From: Gemmatimonadota bacterium
GTDB lineage: Bacteria > Gemmatimonadota > Gemmatimonadetes > Longimicrobiales > RSA9
DNA: 33,106 bases
Direction: 5' to 3'
NCBI GenBank assembly: GCA_017881445.1
Contig: JADGQX010000019.1
Location: 1 to 33,106, forward strand
The notes under the pieces: generated by a model
What the model was told of the DNA's origin: nothing
What the model saw: only the letters and a program-made list of their open reading frames with translations
Databases searched by the model: none
Made by a program: the position numbers and the translations under genes
Part shown: piece by piece, positions 18,012 to 25,715 of the stretch
Layout of the letters: the number at the start of each line of letters is the position of its first letter
How positions within the stretch are numbered: position 1 is the first letter of the stretch

Positions 18012-19831
18012 CGGACCCAGGGCGTGGCGCGCCCCGCGTTCATGTACTCGCGGGCCGTCTGGATCGAGTCGAGCGGCATGCCGTACTTCTTGCGCAGGTA
18101 GTAGTCCGCCACCTTGGACGCATACTGCGCCGCCTCCGAGCCGTGGGCGCCGAACTCCACAAGTGCCGAGACCACGATCTCCGGCTTGCCGCCCTTCGGC
18201 CCGGCCATGCCCACGAACCAGGCGTGGTCGGTGCCATGGGGGTTCTGCGACGTGCCGGTCTTGCCGATCCAGTCCCAGTGCTCGAGGGCCGAGAGCCGGG
18301 CCGTGCCGTCCTCCTGCACCACGCGCCGCAGCCCCTCCCGCAGCCAGCTGAGGTTCTCCTCCGAGACGTGCAGGTCCCACACCTCGCCCGGCGCGCCGGA
18401 CGAGGCGATGCGGGGCGAGCGGACCTTGCCGTCGGCGGCGAGCGCGGCGTAGAACTGGGCCATCTTGAGCGGCGACTGGTCGTCGGGTCCCTGGCCGATG
18501 GCGAGGGAGAGCACTTCCGCGGGAGTCGGCTTCCAGCCGAAGCGCTTGCGGTACCAGTCGGGCGACGTCGGGAAGTTGCCGGCGCGCTCGACCGGGACGT
18601 CGATCCCGGTCTTGCGCGAGAATCCCAGGCGCGTGCCCTCCGCGGCCAGCCGTGCCAGTCCGATCTTCAGCCCGACCTGATAGAAGAAGACGTCACACGA
18701 GAGCTTGATGGCATCGGGCAGGGCCAGGAAGCCGTGCCCGCGCTTGTCCCAGCAGCGGAAGTAGCGGTTGCCGTACTGCAGGCCGCCGCGGCAGGGAATG
18801 GGCATGAAGGCCCTGGGGTCCAGCACGCCCAGCTCCAGGCCGATGGCGGCCGTGGCCAGCTTGAAGGTGGACCCCGGCGGATAAAGGCCGGCGGTGGCGC
18901 GCTGGATCAGCGGGTGACGCGGGTCGTTGCGCAGCCCGTTCCACACCTCGGTGGAGACGCCGCCCACGAACAGGTTGGGGTCGTACGAGGGTTGGGAGTA
19001 GAGCGCCAGCACGTGCCCCGTGCCCGGCTCGATGGCCACGATGGCCCCCATCATGGAGTCGGGGAACACCTTCGCGGCCCACTGCTGCAGCCCCAGGTCC
19101 AGGTAGAGGTGCAGGCCCTTGCCGGCCACGGGCAGGACGTCCGGCTTGGGCGACATCTCGCCCACGATGTGCCCGCGGGCGTCCACCTTCACATAGCGGT
19201 ATCCCGGGCTGCCGGCCAGCTGCCGCTCGTACTCGCGCTCGAGCCCGGCCTTGCCCACCAGCTGTCCCTGGTCGTAGTCCTCGAACTCCTTCGAGGCCAG
19301 CTCCCGCTCGCTGATCTCGGCCACGTAGCCCACCAGGTGCCCCACCGCCGGCCCCTGCACGTAGCGCCGCTTGGGCCGCATGTCCACGATGACCGTGGGG
19401 AACAGGTCCCGTCGCTCCTCGATGGCGGAGACCTGGTCGAAGTTGAGGTCGGTGGAGACGACCAGCGGCAGGGTCGGCGTGGCAGCCTGCTTGGCCAGCA
19501 GCTGTGCGATGCGCTCCGGCGTCAGGCCGATGAAGGGTGCCAGTCGCCCGAGCCGCGCCTGCAGTGAGTCCCGCTTCGCCGGGAGCACCGAGAGTGCGTA
19601 GCCCGGCACGTTGTCGGCGATGATCGCGCCCGTGCGGTCGAAGATCGTCCCCCGCGGCGCGGGCAGCAGCATGGGCCGCAGGCGGTTCGCCTCCGCCTGC
19701 AGCTCGTAGTCGTGCGCGGAGAGCACCTGCGTGCGGAAGAAGGCCGCGCCCAGGATGACAAAGCCCACCACGAGGGCGAACAGGGCGCCGATGGCTCGGC
19801 GACGGCGTGCGTGCGCGTGGAAGAGATGCAT
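18008..19831 (-). CDS. mrdA: Penicillin-binding protein 2 (elongasome transpeptidase)
   Basis: A 607-residue class B PBP that cross-links peptidoglycan during cylindrical growth. An N-terminal cytoplasmic His/Arg cluster precedes one membrane segment (about 12-32). A pedestal domain starts with PAPRGTIFDRTG (58-68) and includes VGKAGLEREYE. The transpeptidase domain has the serine motif STFK (321-324, Ser321), SCD (378-380) and KTGTS (524-528). Two cysteines (347 and 360) flank GNRYFRCW, as usual in PBP2. I use the ATG at 19831; an immediately preceding TTG (19834) is also possible. It starts 57 bp after mreD and its stop overlaps the rodA start, so PBP2 and RodA are coupled. Confidence 0.96.
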   Translation of the reverse strand: MHLFHAHARRRRAIGALFALVVGFVILGAAFFRTQVLSAHDYELQAEANRLRPMLLPAPRGTIFDRTGAIIADNVPGYALSVLPAKRDSLQARLGRLAPFIGLTPERIAQLLAKQAATPTLPLVVSTDLNFDQVSAIEERRDLFPTVIVDMRPKRRYVQGPAVGHLVGYVAEISERELASKEFEDYDQGQLVGKAGLEREYERQLAGSPGYRYVKVDARGHIVGEMSPKPDVLPVAGKGLHLYLDLGLQQWAAKVFPDSMMGAIVAIEPGTGHVLALYSQPSYDPNLFVGGVSTEVWNGLRNDPRHPLIQRATAGLYPPGSTFKLATAAIGLELGVLDPRAFMPIPCRGGLQYGNRYFRCWDKRGHGFLALPDAIKLSCDVFFYQVGLKIGLARLAAEGTRLGFSRKTGIDVPVERAGNFPTSPDWYRKRFGWKPTPAEVLSLAIGQGPDDQSPLKMAQFYAALAADGKVRSPRIASSGAPGEVWDLHVSEENLSWLREGLRRVVQEDGTARLSALEHWDWIGKTGTSQNPHGTDHAWFVGMAGPKGGKPEIVVSALVEFGAHGSEAAQYASKVADYYLRKKYGMPLDSIQTAREYMNAGRATPWVR

Positions 19832-19888
19832 CAAGCCCCGGTCATGCGAATGCGGTACCGCGGGCCCGCGCCCCGGCGCGGGTCGACA

Positions 19889-20368
19889 TCAGCGCTCGCC
19901 CGTGGCGGCGCGGTAGAGAGAGAGCGCCAGCATGCCGCAGACCGCCGCGTACAGTCCTCCGAGCGGCGCCTGCACGAGCAGCCGGGAGAGCGCCTCCGCG
20001 CCCCCTCCCATGTGCGCGAGCAGGAAGAACACGGCATCGTGCACCCACTTCCCCAGGAAGAGATAGCCGGCCACGAAAAAGGCGCTCTCGCCCATGAAGA
20101 AATCCCGCGAGCGCGCGCCGGCGAAAGCGAGCAGCGTCTGGCTCACGGCCTCCGCGCCGAAGGACCCCAACGAGAGGGCGTCCTGCAGCAGCCCGAGGCT
20201 CAGCCCCAGCGCCGCGGCCGGCCCGCCCGCCAACCGTCGCGCCGACAGCAGCACGGCCACCGTGAGCAGGTCCGGCGCCACCGCGCCCAGTCCCAGCCCC
20301 ACGTGCAGCAGGAAATGAAAGAGAACCAGTAGCGCGACGAACACCCAGAACGGCCAGGTGCGACCCAC
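19889..20368 (-). CDS. mreD: Rod-shape-determining protein MreD
   Basis: A 159-residue polytopic membrane protein with about five hydrophobic segments, in the fixed mreB-mreC-mreD order. GTG at 20368 is the chosen start. GGAGAGG lies 7 nt upstream and the gene follows the mreC stop by one base (TGACGTG). The longer upstream frame is only antisense-like Arg/Pro-rich sequence inside mreC. The family-typical APDLLTVAVLLSARRLAGGPAAALGLSLGLLQDALSLGSFG region is present with the conserved G-x-x-x-D. MreD's biochemical role is unresolved; it supports MreC and PBP2 in the elongasome. Sequence conservation is low in this family, so synteny carries part of the call. Confidence 0.92.
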   Translation of the reverse strand: MGRTWPFWVFVALLVLFHFLLHVGLGLGAVAPDLLTVAVLLSARRLAGGPAAALGLSLGLLQDALSLGSFGAEAVSQTLLAFAGARSRDFFMGESAFFVAGYLFLGKWVHDAVFFLLAHMGGGAEALSRLLVQAPLGGLYAAVCGMLALSLYRAATGER

Positions 20369-20369
20369 G

Positions 20370-21380
20370 TCAATGCCTCTCCGGCGGCACGGTACCGGTG
20401 CTGTCCGGCGGCGCCTGCACCGCGGCGGCGGCCGGAGCCCGCGTCCCGGTGGCCGGGGTGGCACGGCCCGCGCCCGCCGTGACGGCCGCCGCCGAGTCGG
20501 GGCGCGCCTGCCCCACGGTGTCGGGGGGCGCGGCCACCTGCCAGAGCGCCGACACGTCGGCACCCATACCGCCGGCGCGCAGCACGCCCACCAGCACGTG
20601 GGACACGGCCTCGGGGCGCACCGCGGGCTGCAGCAGGTAGCTCTTGCGCCAGCCCGTGTCCGCCTCCTCGATGCCCGCCACGGTGCCGATGGGGATGCCC
20701 CGCGGGTAGATGCCGCCGCGGCCGGATGTCACGATGCGCGTCCCCGCCGGGATCTCGCTGTAGAAGAGGGCGCCGGTCAGCGAGAGCATGTCGTTCTCGC
20801 GGAAGGCGCCACGCCGGGCCTCCACGATGCCGTAGGCGCTGCCGTCCGCGGACATGGCGCTGGCCCGGAAGTCGGGATGCGTCCAGTCGATCGCCTGCGA
20901 AGTGTGGGCACCCACGTCCTTGACCACGCCCACCAGGCCGCCGGCCGCGATCACGGGGCTGCCCACCTGCACGCCGTCCGCACTGCCCACCGACAGCAGG
21001 AACGTGCTTTCCGCGCCCGGCACGCCCGCCCGCAGCACCTCGGCGGGAACGAAGGCGGTGCCTGCCCTCTGCCGCACACCCAGCAGCTGGCGCAGTGAGC
21101 GGTTCTCCTCGGCCAGGCTGGCCTGCGCCGACACCAGCGCCATGAGCGAGTCGCGCTGCGCCGAGAGCGTGGTCACATCCAGCCGCTGCTCCCGCTTCTC
21201 CGCCACCCGCTCCTGGCCGGCGATGAAGGGGCGCAGCACGGAGCCGCGCAGCAGCTGGCGCAGCGGTCGCTGCACCACTCCCGGCAGCAGGAAAACCGCA
21301 AGGGCGACCAGCAGCACACCGGCCGCAATCGCCAGGTCGCGCCGTCGCCCCTTGCGGGTACTGTCGAAATACTCAGGCAC
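20370..21380 (-). CDS. mreC: Rod-shape-determining protein MreC
   Basis: A 336-residue bitopic protein: short basic cytoplasmic N-terminus, one membrane segment (about 15-33), a periplasmic coiled coil (about 54-101) and the double beta-barrel MreC domain (about 105-275). The barrel includes SVGSADGVQVGSPVI, GGLVGVVKDV and the conserved GIYPRGIPIGTV. It scaffolds and activates PBP2. The last 60 residues are a low-complexity Ala/Pro/Thr/Asp-rich tail not found in short MreC proteins and probably disordered. The GTG start at 21380 directly abuts the mreB TAA, so the genes are tightly coupled. Confidence 0.96.
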   Translation of the reverse strand: MPEYFDSTRKGRRRDLAIAAGVLLVALAVFLLPGVVQRPLRQLLRGSVLRPFIAGQERVAEKREQRLDVTTLSAQRDSLMALVSAQASLAEENRSLRQLLGVRQRAGTAFVPAEVLRAGVPGAESTFLLSVGSADGVQVGSPVIAAGGLVGVVKDVGAHTSQAIDWTHPDFRASAMSADGSAYGIVEARRGAFRENDMLSLTGALFYSEIPAGTRIVTSGRGGIYPRGIPIGTVAGIEEADTGWRKSYLLQPAVRPEAVSHVLVGVLRAGGMGADVSALWQVAAPPDTVGQARPDSAAAVTAGAGRATPATGTRAPAAAAVQAPPDSTGTVPPERH

Positions 21381-22421
21381 TTACGTGTTCAATACGCTGC
21401 GGAACCGATCGAAGTCGTCGAGGATGCGCCCAGCGCCGCGCACCACGCACGTCAGCGGCTCCTCGTCCAGATGGATCGGCAGGTTGGTCTCGTGCTGCAG
21501 CAACAGGTCCAGTCCCCGGATGAGCGCCCCGCCCCCCGTCATCACGATGCCCCGGTCGACGATGTCCGACGCCAGCTCCGGCGGCGTGATCTCCAGCGCG
21601 CGCCGCACCGCGTCCACCACCTGCTGGATCGGCTCCTGGATGCACTCGCGGATCTCCTGCGAGTGCACGCGCACCGTCTTGGGGATGCCGCTCACCAGGT
21701 CCCGGCCCTTCACTTCCATCTCCCGCTCGTCGCCGTTGTTGAATGCGGAGCCGATCTGGATCTTGATCGCCTCCGCCGTGGGCTCGCCGATGAGCAGGTT
21801 GTAGTTCTTGCGCAGGAACGTCACGATCGCCAGGTCGATCTCGTCGCCGCCCACCCGGATCGACGTGTCCGACACGATCCCGTTCAGCGCGATGACCGCG
21901 ATCTCTGTCGTACCGCCGCCGATGTCGATCACCATGTTCCCGGTCGGCGTGTCCACCGGCAGCCCCACCCCGATGGCCGCGGCCATGGGCTCCGCCACCA
22001 TGTAGACTTCCTTGGCACCCGCCGCCGCCGCGCTCGACCGCACCGCCCGGCGCTCCAGCTCCGTGATCCCCGACGGCACCCCCACGATGACCCGGGGCTT
22101 GATGCGGAAGAACCGCTTGGCGGTCACCGTCCGCAGGAAGTGGCGCAGCATGATCTCGGTGATGTCCACGTCCGCGATCACGCCGTCCTTCAGCGGACGG
22201 ACCGCTATGATTCCCTCGGGCGTGCGGCCCAGCATCCGCTTGGCCTCCAGCCCGATCCCCTTGATCCGGTTCGTCCCCCGCTCCACCGCCACTACCGACG
22301 GCTCATTGAGGACGATGCCCTCGCCCTTCACGTACACCAGGGTGTTCGCCGTCCCCAGGTCCACCGCGATGTCGTTGACGGGGATCAGCCGGCCCGAAGT
22401 CAGAAACTCTCGCAGTGACAT
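21381..22421 (-). CDS. mreB: Rod-shape-determining actin homologue MreB
   Basis: A 346-residue bacterial actin that forms short membrane filaments and positions the RodA/PBP2 synthases. Actin-fold landmarks: phosphate-1 VDLGTANTLVYVKGEGIVLNE, GVPSGITELERRAV, VAEPMAAAIGVGLPV, phosphate-2 MVIDIGGGTTEIAVI, RVGGDEIDLAI, and the adenosine motif IVMTGGGALIRGLD. I choose the ATG at 22421; a GTG four codons upstream (22433) is an alternative. It leads the mre operon, 248 bp downstream of dut, with a candidate promoter in that gap. Confidence 0.98.
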   Translation of the reverse strand: MSLREFLTSGRLIPVNDIAVDLGTANTLVYVKGEGIVLNEPSVVAVERGTNRIKGIGLEAKRMLGRTPEGIIAVRPLKDGVIADVDITEIMLRHFLRTVTAKRFFRIKPRVIVGVPSGITELERRAVRSSAAAAGAKEVYMVAEPMAAAIGVGLPVDTPTGNMVIDIGGGTTEIAVIALNGIVSDTSIRVGGDEIDLAIVTFLRKNYNLLIGEPTAEAIKIQIGSAFNNGDEREMEVKGRDLVSGIPKTVRVHSQEIRECIQEPIQQVVDAVRRALEITPPELASDIVDRGIVMTGGGALIRGLDLLLQHETNLPIHLDEEPLTCVVRGAGRILDDFDRFRSVLNT

Positions 22422-22521
22422 GGATGCTCGCACGACCCTACCGGCAGGGTCAACTCAGGACTTCCCCGCGGCGTCCCCGCGCCGGCAGCAGGTCTGACGA
22501 TCCGCAGAGTGTTGAGAGATA

Positions 22522-22552
22522 CAAAGTTAACGGCGCGCATCAGGCGCTGCAA
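22522..22552 (-). promoter_or_regulatory. Candidate mreB operon promoter (TTG-N20-TAACTTTG)
   Basis: On the minus strand TTG (22552-22550) is followed after 20 nt by TAACTTTG (22529-22522), a full match to the Bacteroidetes -7 consensus TAnnTTTG with suitable spacing. It can also be read as TTGCAG-N17-TAACTT, a weak sigma-70 promoter. The surrounding A/T-rich patch stands out in this GC-rich window. The predicted leader is about 95 nt. Confidence 0.55.
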
Positions 22553-22669
22553 GTTAATATTCGAGGCGCGGCGCACCATCCGGGGCCCCGCCCCGGCGAA
22601 TCCGGGCCGCCACCCCGACGCTCCGGCGACCCCAGACGCGCCTCGTCCGCCACAGTCAGCGGCGCTGCA

Positions 22670-23122
22670 TCAGTGCTTTCCCGTGCTTCCGAAGCCGCCC
22701 GCGCCCCGCTCCGAGGCAGGCAGATCCGCCGCCTCCCGCCACTCGACGCGCGGCACGAACGCCACCAGCAGCTGCGCAATGCGCTCGCCGTGCGCCACCT
22801 CCTGCGGCGACGCATCCAGGTTCACCAGCGGGATCCGGATTTCCCCCCGGTAGTCGCTGTCGATCGTGCACGGTGTATTGATGATGCTGATGCCGCGCTT
22901 GAGCGCCAGACCCGAGCGCGGCCGGATCTGCGCCTCGGTTCCCGGCGGCAGGGCGATCGCCAGCCCGGTGGGCACCAGCTCCCGACCCAGCGGCGGAATG
23001 ACCAGGGTGGCACCGGCATGGCGCAGGTCCACCGCCGCCGACCCGCTGGTGGCATAGGCCGGCAAGGGCCAGTCGGCGGGATAGTTGTCGAGGCGCTTGA
23101 TGAGGACGGTGACGCTCTCCAC
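22670..23122 (-). CDS. dut: dUTP diphosphatase
   Basis: A 150-residue trimeric dUTPase that hydrolyses dUTP to dUMP and PPi. The five motifs are present: SGSAAVDL (26-33), PRSGLAL (68-74), IDSDYRGEI (87-95, with catalytic Asp90), GERIAQLLV (112-120), and the C-terminal ERGAGGFGSTGKH (138-150). In motif 3 the residue before Thr-Ile-Asp is Cys85, where glycine is usual (NTPCTIDSDY). In motif 1 the usual Gly-Tyr is Ala-Val. I start at GTG 23122, with AAAGG 7 nt upstream and standard family length. A GTG at 23173 would add 17 residues without support. It sits alone between the octamer repeats and the mreB promoter region. Confidence 0.95.
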   Translation of the reverse strand: MESVTVLIKRLDNYPADWPLPAYATSGSAAVDLRHAGATLVIPPLGRELVPTGLAIALPPGTEAQIRPRSGLALKRGISIINTPCTIDSDYRGEIRIPLVNLDASPQEVAHGERIAQLLVAFVPRVEWREAADLPASERGAGGFGSTGKH

Positions 23123-23184
23123 CCGACGGCCTTTCCCATGCACCCGGGCGGGTCCGGGCGCGAATGCGATCACCCTCTTACCGA

Positions 23185-23216
23185 GAGCGGGACAGCGGGA
23201 GAGCGGGAGAGTGGGA
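23185..23216. repeat. Octanucleotide array, right-facing (GAGCGGGA x4)
   Basis: Four 8-nt units: GAGCGGGA, CAGCGGGA, GAGCGGGA, GAGTGGGA. The first three are an inverted match (22/24) to 23279-23302. It lies between dut and ald. Confidence 0.8.
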
Positions 23217-23278
23217 GACCGCGTCCTCGGCGTCGCCGCGAGCCCAAGGGTCGCCGGCCAGGCTTCGGACGCCGTTAC

Positions 23279-23302
23279 TCCCGCTCTCCCCCTCTCCCGC
23301 TC
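23279..23302. repeat. Octanucleotide array, inverted partner (TCCCGCTC x3)
   Basis: Three units: TCCCGCTC, TCCCCCTC, TCCCGCTC, 5 bp past the ald stop on the transcribed strand. With 23185-23208 it can form a stem of up to 24 bp around a 70-nt loop, and may act as the ald 3' hairpin. No ORF lies between the arms. Confidence 0.8.
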
Positions 23303-23307
23303 TGCCG

Positions 23308-24417
23308 TTACAGCACTTCCTCCACCGGCGTGTAGGGCAGGCCGAAGGCCTCCGCCACGCCGGGGTACGTGATCTTGCCCTTGACGACGTTGAGGCCGAG
23401 CGCGAGGGCGCCGTCCTCCTGGCAGGCCTTGACCCAGCCCTTCTGCGCCAGCGTCACGGCGTAGGGGAAGGTGGCGTTGGTCAGCGCCAGCGTCGAGGTG
23501 CGGGGCACCGCCCCCGGCATGTTGGCCACGCCGTAGTGGATCACGCCGTCCACGACGTAGATCGGGTCCTCGTGCGTGGTGGCGTGGATCGTCTCGACGC
23601 AGCCGCCCTGGTCGATGGCGACGTCCACGATGACGGACCCGGGCTTCATGAGCTTGAGGTCCTCGCGACGCACCAGCTTGGGCGCCTTGGCGCCGGGCAG
23701 CAGCACCGCGCCCACGACCAGGTCCGCCTTCGCGATCTGCTCCAGGATGTTGTGGCGGCTGGAGTGCATGGTGAAGACGTTGGCGGGCATGACGTCCGAC
23801 AGGTAGCGCAGGCGGTCGAGCGACAGGTCCAGGATCGTGACCTTGGCGCCCATGCCCGCCGCCATCTTGGCCGCATTGGTGCCGACGATGCCGCCGCCCA
23901 GGATCACGACGTGCGCCGGCTCGACGCCGGGCACGCCGCCCAGCAGCATGCCCAGGCCGCCGTAGAACTTCTCCAGGTACTTGGCGCCCTCCTGCACAGC
24001 CATGCGCCCGGCGACCTCGCTCATGGGCGTCAGCAGCGGCAGCTCACCCGTGGGCAGCTGGACGGTCTCGTAGGCGATGGTCACGGCGCCGGACGCCATG
24101 CAGGCGCGCGTCAGCGGCTCGTCGGCGGCGTAGTGGAAGTACGTGAAGATGACCTGGCCACGCTTCATGCGCGGCCATTCCACCTTGATCGGCTCCTTCA
24201 CCTTCATGATCATCTCGGCCCTGGACCAGACCTCCTCGACCGAGAGCATCTGCGCACCGGCGTCGATGTACTGCGTGTCCTCGAAGCCGCTGCCCACGCC
24301 CGCGCCCTTCTCGACCAGCACCGTGTGACCGGCCTGCACCAGCGTAGCCGCTCCGCCCGGCACCAGCGCCACGCGGTTCTCATTCGTCTTGATTTCCTTG
24401 GGGACCCCGATGATCAT
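23308..24417 (-). CDS. ald: Alanine dehydrogenase
   Basis: A 369-residue NAD-dependent enzyme that interconverts L-alanine and pyruvate plus ammonia. The N-terminus MIIGVPKEIKTNENRVALVP contains the substrate-site Arg and the family signature; Lys and His residues follow in MKVKEPI and TYFHYAADEPL. The Rossmann motif is VVILGGGIVGTNAA (about 169-182) with LDLSLDRL after the second strand. VDVAIDQGGCVET and the late ANMPGAVPRTSTLALTNAT are typical of AlaDH and separate it from transhydrogenase alpha subunits and saccharopine enzymes. ATG start at 24417, 26 bp after the M16 protease gene. The downstream inverted octamer arrays probably end the transcript. Confidence 0.97.
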   Translation of the reverse strand: MIIGVPKEIKTNENRVALVPGGAATLVQAGHTVLVEKGAGVGSGFEDTQYIDAGAQMLSVEEVWSRAEMIMKVKEPIKVEWPRMKRGQVIFTYFHYAADEPLTRACMASGAVTIAYETVQLPTGELPLLTPMSEVAGRMAVQEGAKYLEKFYGGLGMLLGGVPGVEPAHVVILGGGIVGTNAAKMAAGMGAKVTILDLSLDRLRYLSDVMPANVFTMHSSRHNILEQIAKADLVVGAVLLPGAKAPKLVRREDLKLMKPGSVIVDVAIDQGGCVETIHATTHEDPIYVVDGVIHYGVANMPGAVPRTSTLALTNATFPYAVTLAQKGWVKACQEDGALALGLNVVKGKITYPGVAEAFGLPYTPVEEVL

Positions 24418-24443
24418 GGCTCACGCCCCTGAAAAGGTCGGAT

Positions 24444-25715
24444 TCAGCGTTCCGAGCCCGGGCCCAGGCGAACCAGTACCTGCCGGTCCGGGTCGAAGTA
24501 CTCGGCCGCCAGAGCGGCCACCTCGTCGTTGGTGACCGCATCCACGCGGGCGACCAGCGTATCGAGTCCCAGATAGGGCTCCTGGTACAGCGCGCAGCCG
24601 GCGAGCCGTTGCAGTCTCGAGCCGGTCGATTCCAGCGCCAGCACCATCTGCCCTTTCACCTGCCCCTTCACGTCGTCCAGCTCCTCCGCCGTGAGGCCTT
24701 CGCGCGCTACGCGCCCGAGCTCCTCGCGGATGACCGCCGTCGCCTTGTCCGCCCATTCGGGACGGGTGCCCACGTACACACCGGTGACGCCGGCTTCGCG
24801 ATAGAACGACTGGTAGGAGTATACGGCGTAGGCCAACCCCAGCTCCTCGCGCACCCGCTGGAACAGCCGCGAGCTCATGCCTCCACCGAACGCGTTCGAC
24901 AGGAGCACCAGCGCGTAGCGCCGCGGGTCGCCGTGCGCAAATGTAGGAGCACCGAAGACAATATGCGTCTGGGCACTGGGCCGCGCCACGGTCACTTCCC
25001 GCGCCGCCAGCGGCGTCGGCGGCGGCACCGGCCGACCCTCCGTGGGCGGCCCGCCCGAGCCCGGGATCAGCCGCGAAACCGCCTCCAGCACCGCCTCATG
25101 CCGGATGCTTCCCGCCACCGCCACCACCAGGTTCGGGCGCCGGTAGGCGCCCCGGTGGATGCGGCGCAGCTCCGCGCCGCTCAGCCGCGTGATCGTCTCC
25201 CGCGTGCCCAGAATGGTGTGACCGTATGGGTGCTCGCCCCAGAGCGCTTCGGAATGGAGGTCGAAGACGAGGTCGTCGGGGGTGTCGTCCACCGTGGCGA
25301 TCTCCTCGAGCACGACCTCCCGCTCGAGCTCCAGGTCCTCGTCCCGCAGCAGCGGATCGAGCACCAGGTCCGCCAGCACCTCCAGCGCCGTGCCCAGGTC
25401 GGTGTCCAGTACCCGCGCCTGGTAGCTCGTGTATTCCCGCGTGGTGTAGGCGTCCAGCGAGCCGCCCAGCCGCTCCAGCACCAGCGCCAGGTCCCTGGCG
25501 CTGCGCTGGTGCGTCCCCTTGAACACCATGTGCTCGAGGAGATGGGCCACGCCCATCTCCTCCCGATGCTCGTGCGCCGAGCCGAACCGGACCCAGATGC
25601 CCGCCGAGGCCGAGCGCACGCCCGGGATCTCCTCGGTGAGCAGTACGAGCCCATCGCTCAGCTCGGCGCTCTGGAAGCGGCCGGACTCGCCGGCCGCCCG
25701 TTCGCTGCTGCTCAC
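24444..25715 (-). CDS. M16 family zinc peptidase
   Basis: A 423-residue pitrilysin-family metalloprotease of the processing-peptidase type (MPP beta-like, PepR/YmxG group). The inverted zinc motif HLLEH is at 58-62, with the third ligand Glu at about 138 in EREVVLEEIATVDDTPDD, so this copy should be active. The second domain contains FGGGMSSRLFQRVREELGLAYAVYS, the flexible glycine/arginine-tyrosine substrate region. The GTG start at 25715 overlaps the pnp stop as GTGA. The order rpsO-pnp-M16 peptidase is widespread in bacteria. The natural substrate is unknown. No signal peptide is seen, so it is probably cytosolic. Confidence 0.94.
   Translation of the reverse strand: MSSSERAAGESGRFQSAELSDGLVLLTEEIPGVRSASAGIWVRFGSAHEHREEMGVAHLLEHMVFKGTHQRSARDLALVLERLGGSLDAYTTREYTSYQARVLDTDLGTALEVLADLVLDPLLRDEDLELEREVVLEEIATVDDTPDDLVFDLHSEALWGEHPYGHTILGTRETITRLSGAELRRIHRGAYRRPNLVVAVAGSIRHEAVLEAVSRLIPGSGGPPTEGRPVPPPTPLAAREVTVARPSAQTHIVFGAPTFAHGDPRRYALVLLSNAFGGGMSSRLFQRVREELGLAYAVYSYQSFYREAGVTGVYVGTRPEWADKATAVIREELGRVAREGLTAEELDDVKGQVKGQMVLALESTGSRLQRLAGCALYQEPYLGLDTLVARVDAVTNDEVAALAAEYFDPDRQVLVRLGPGSER

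Noticed and set aside
22580-22596. Hairpin CCGGGG/CCCCGG as dut terminator
   Set aside because: Only 6 bp with no T-run; similar short palindromes are frequent at this GC content.
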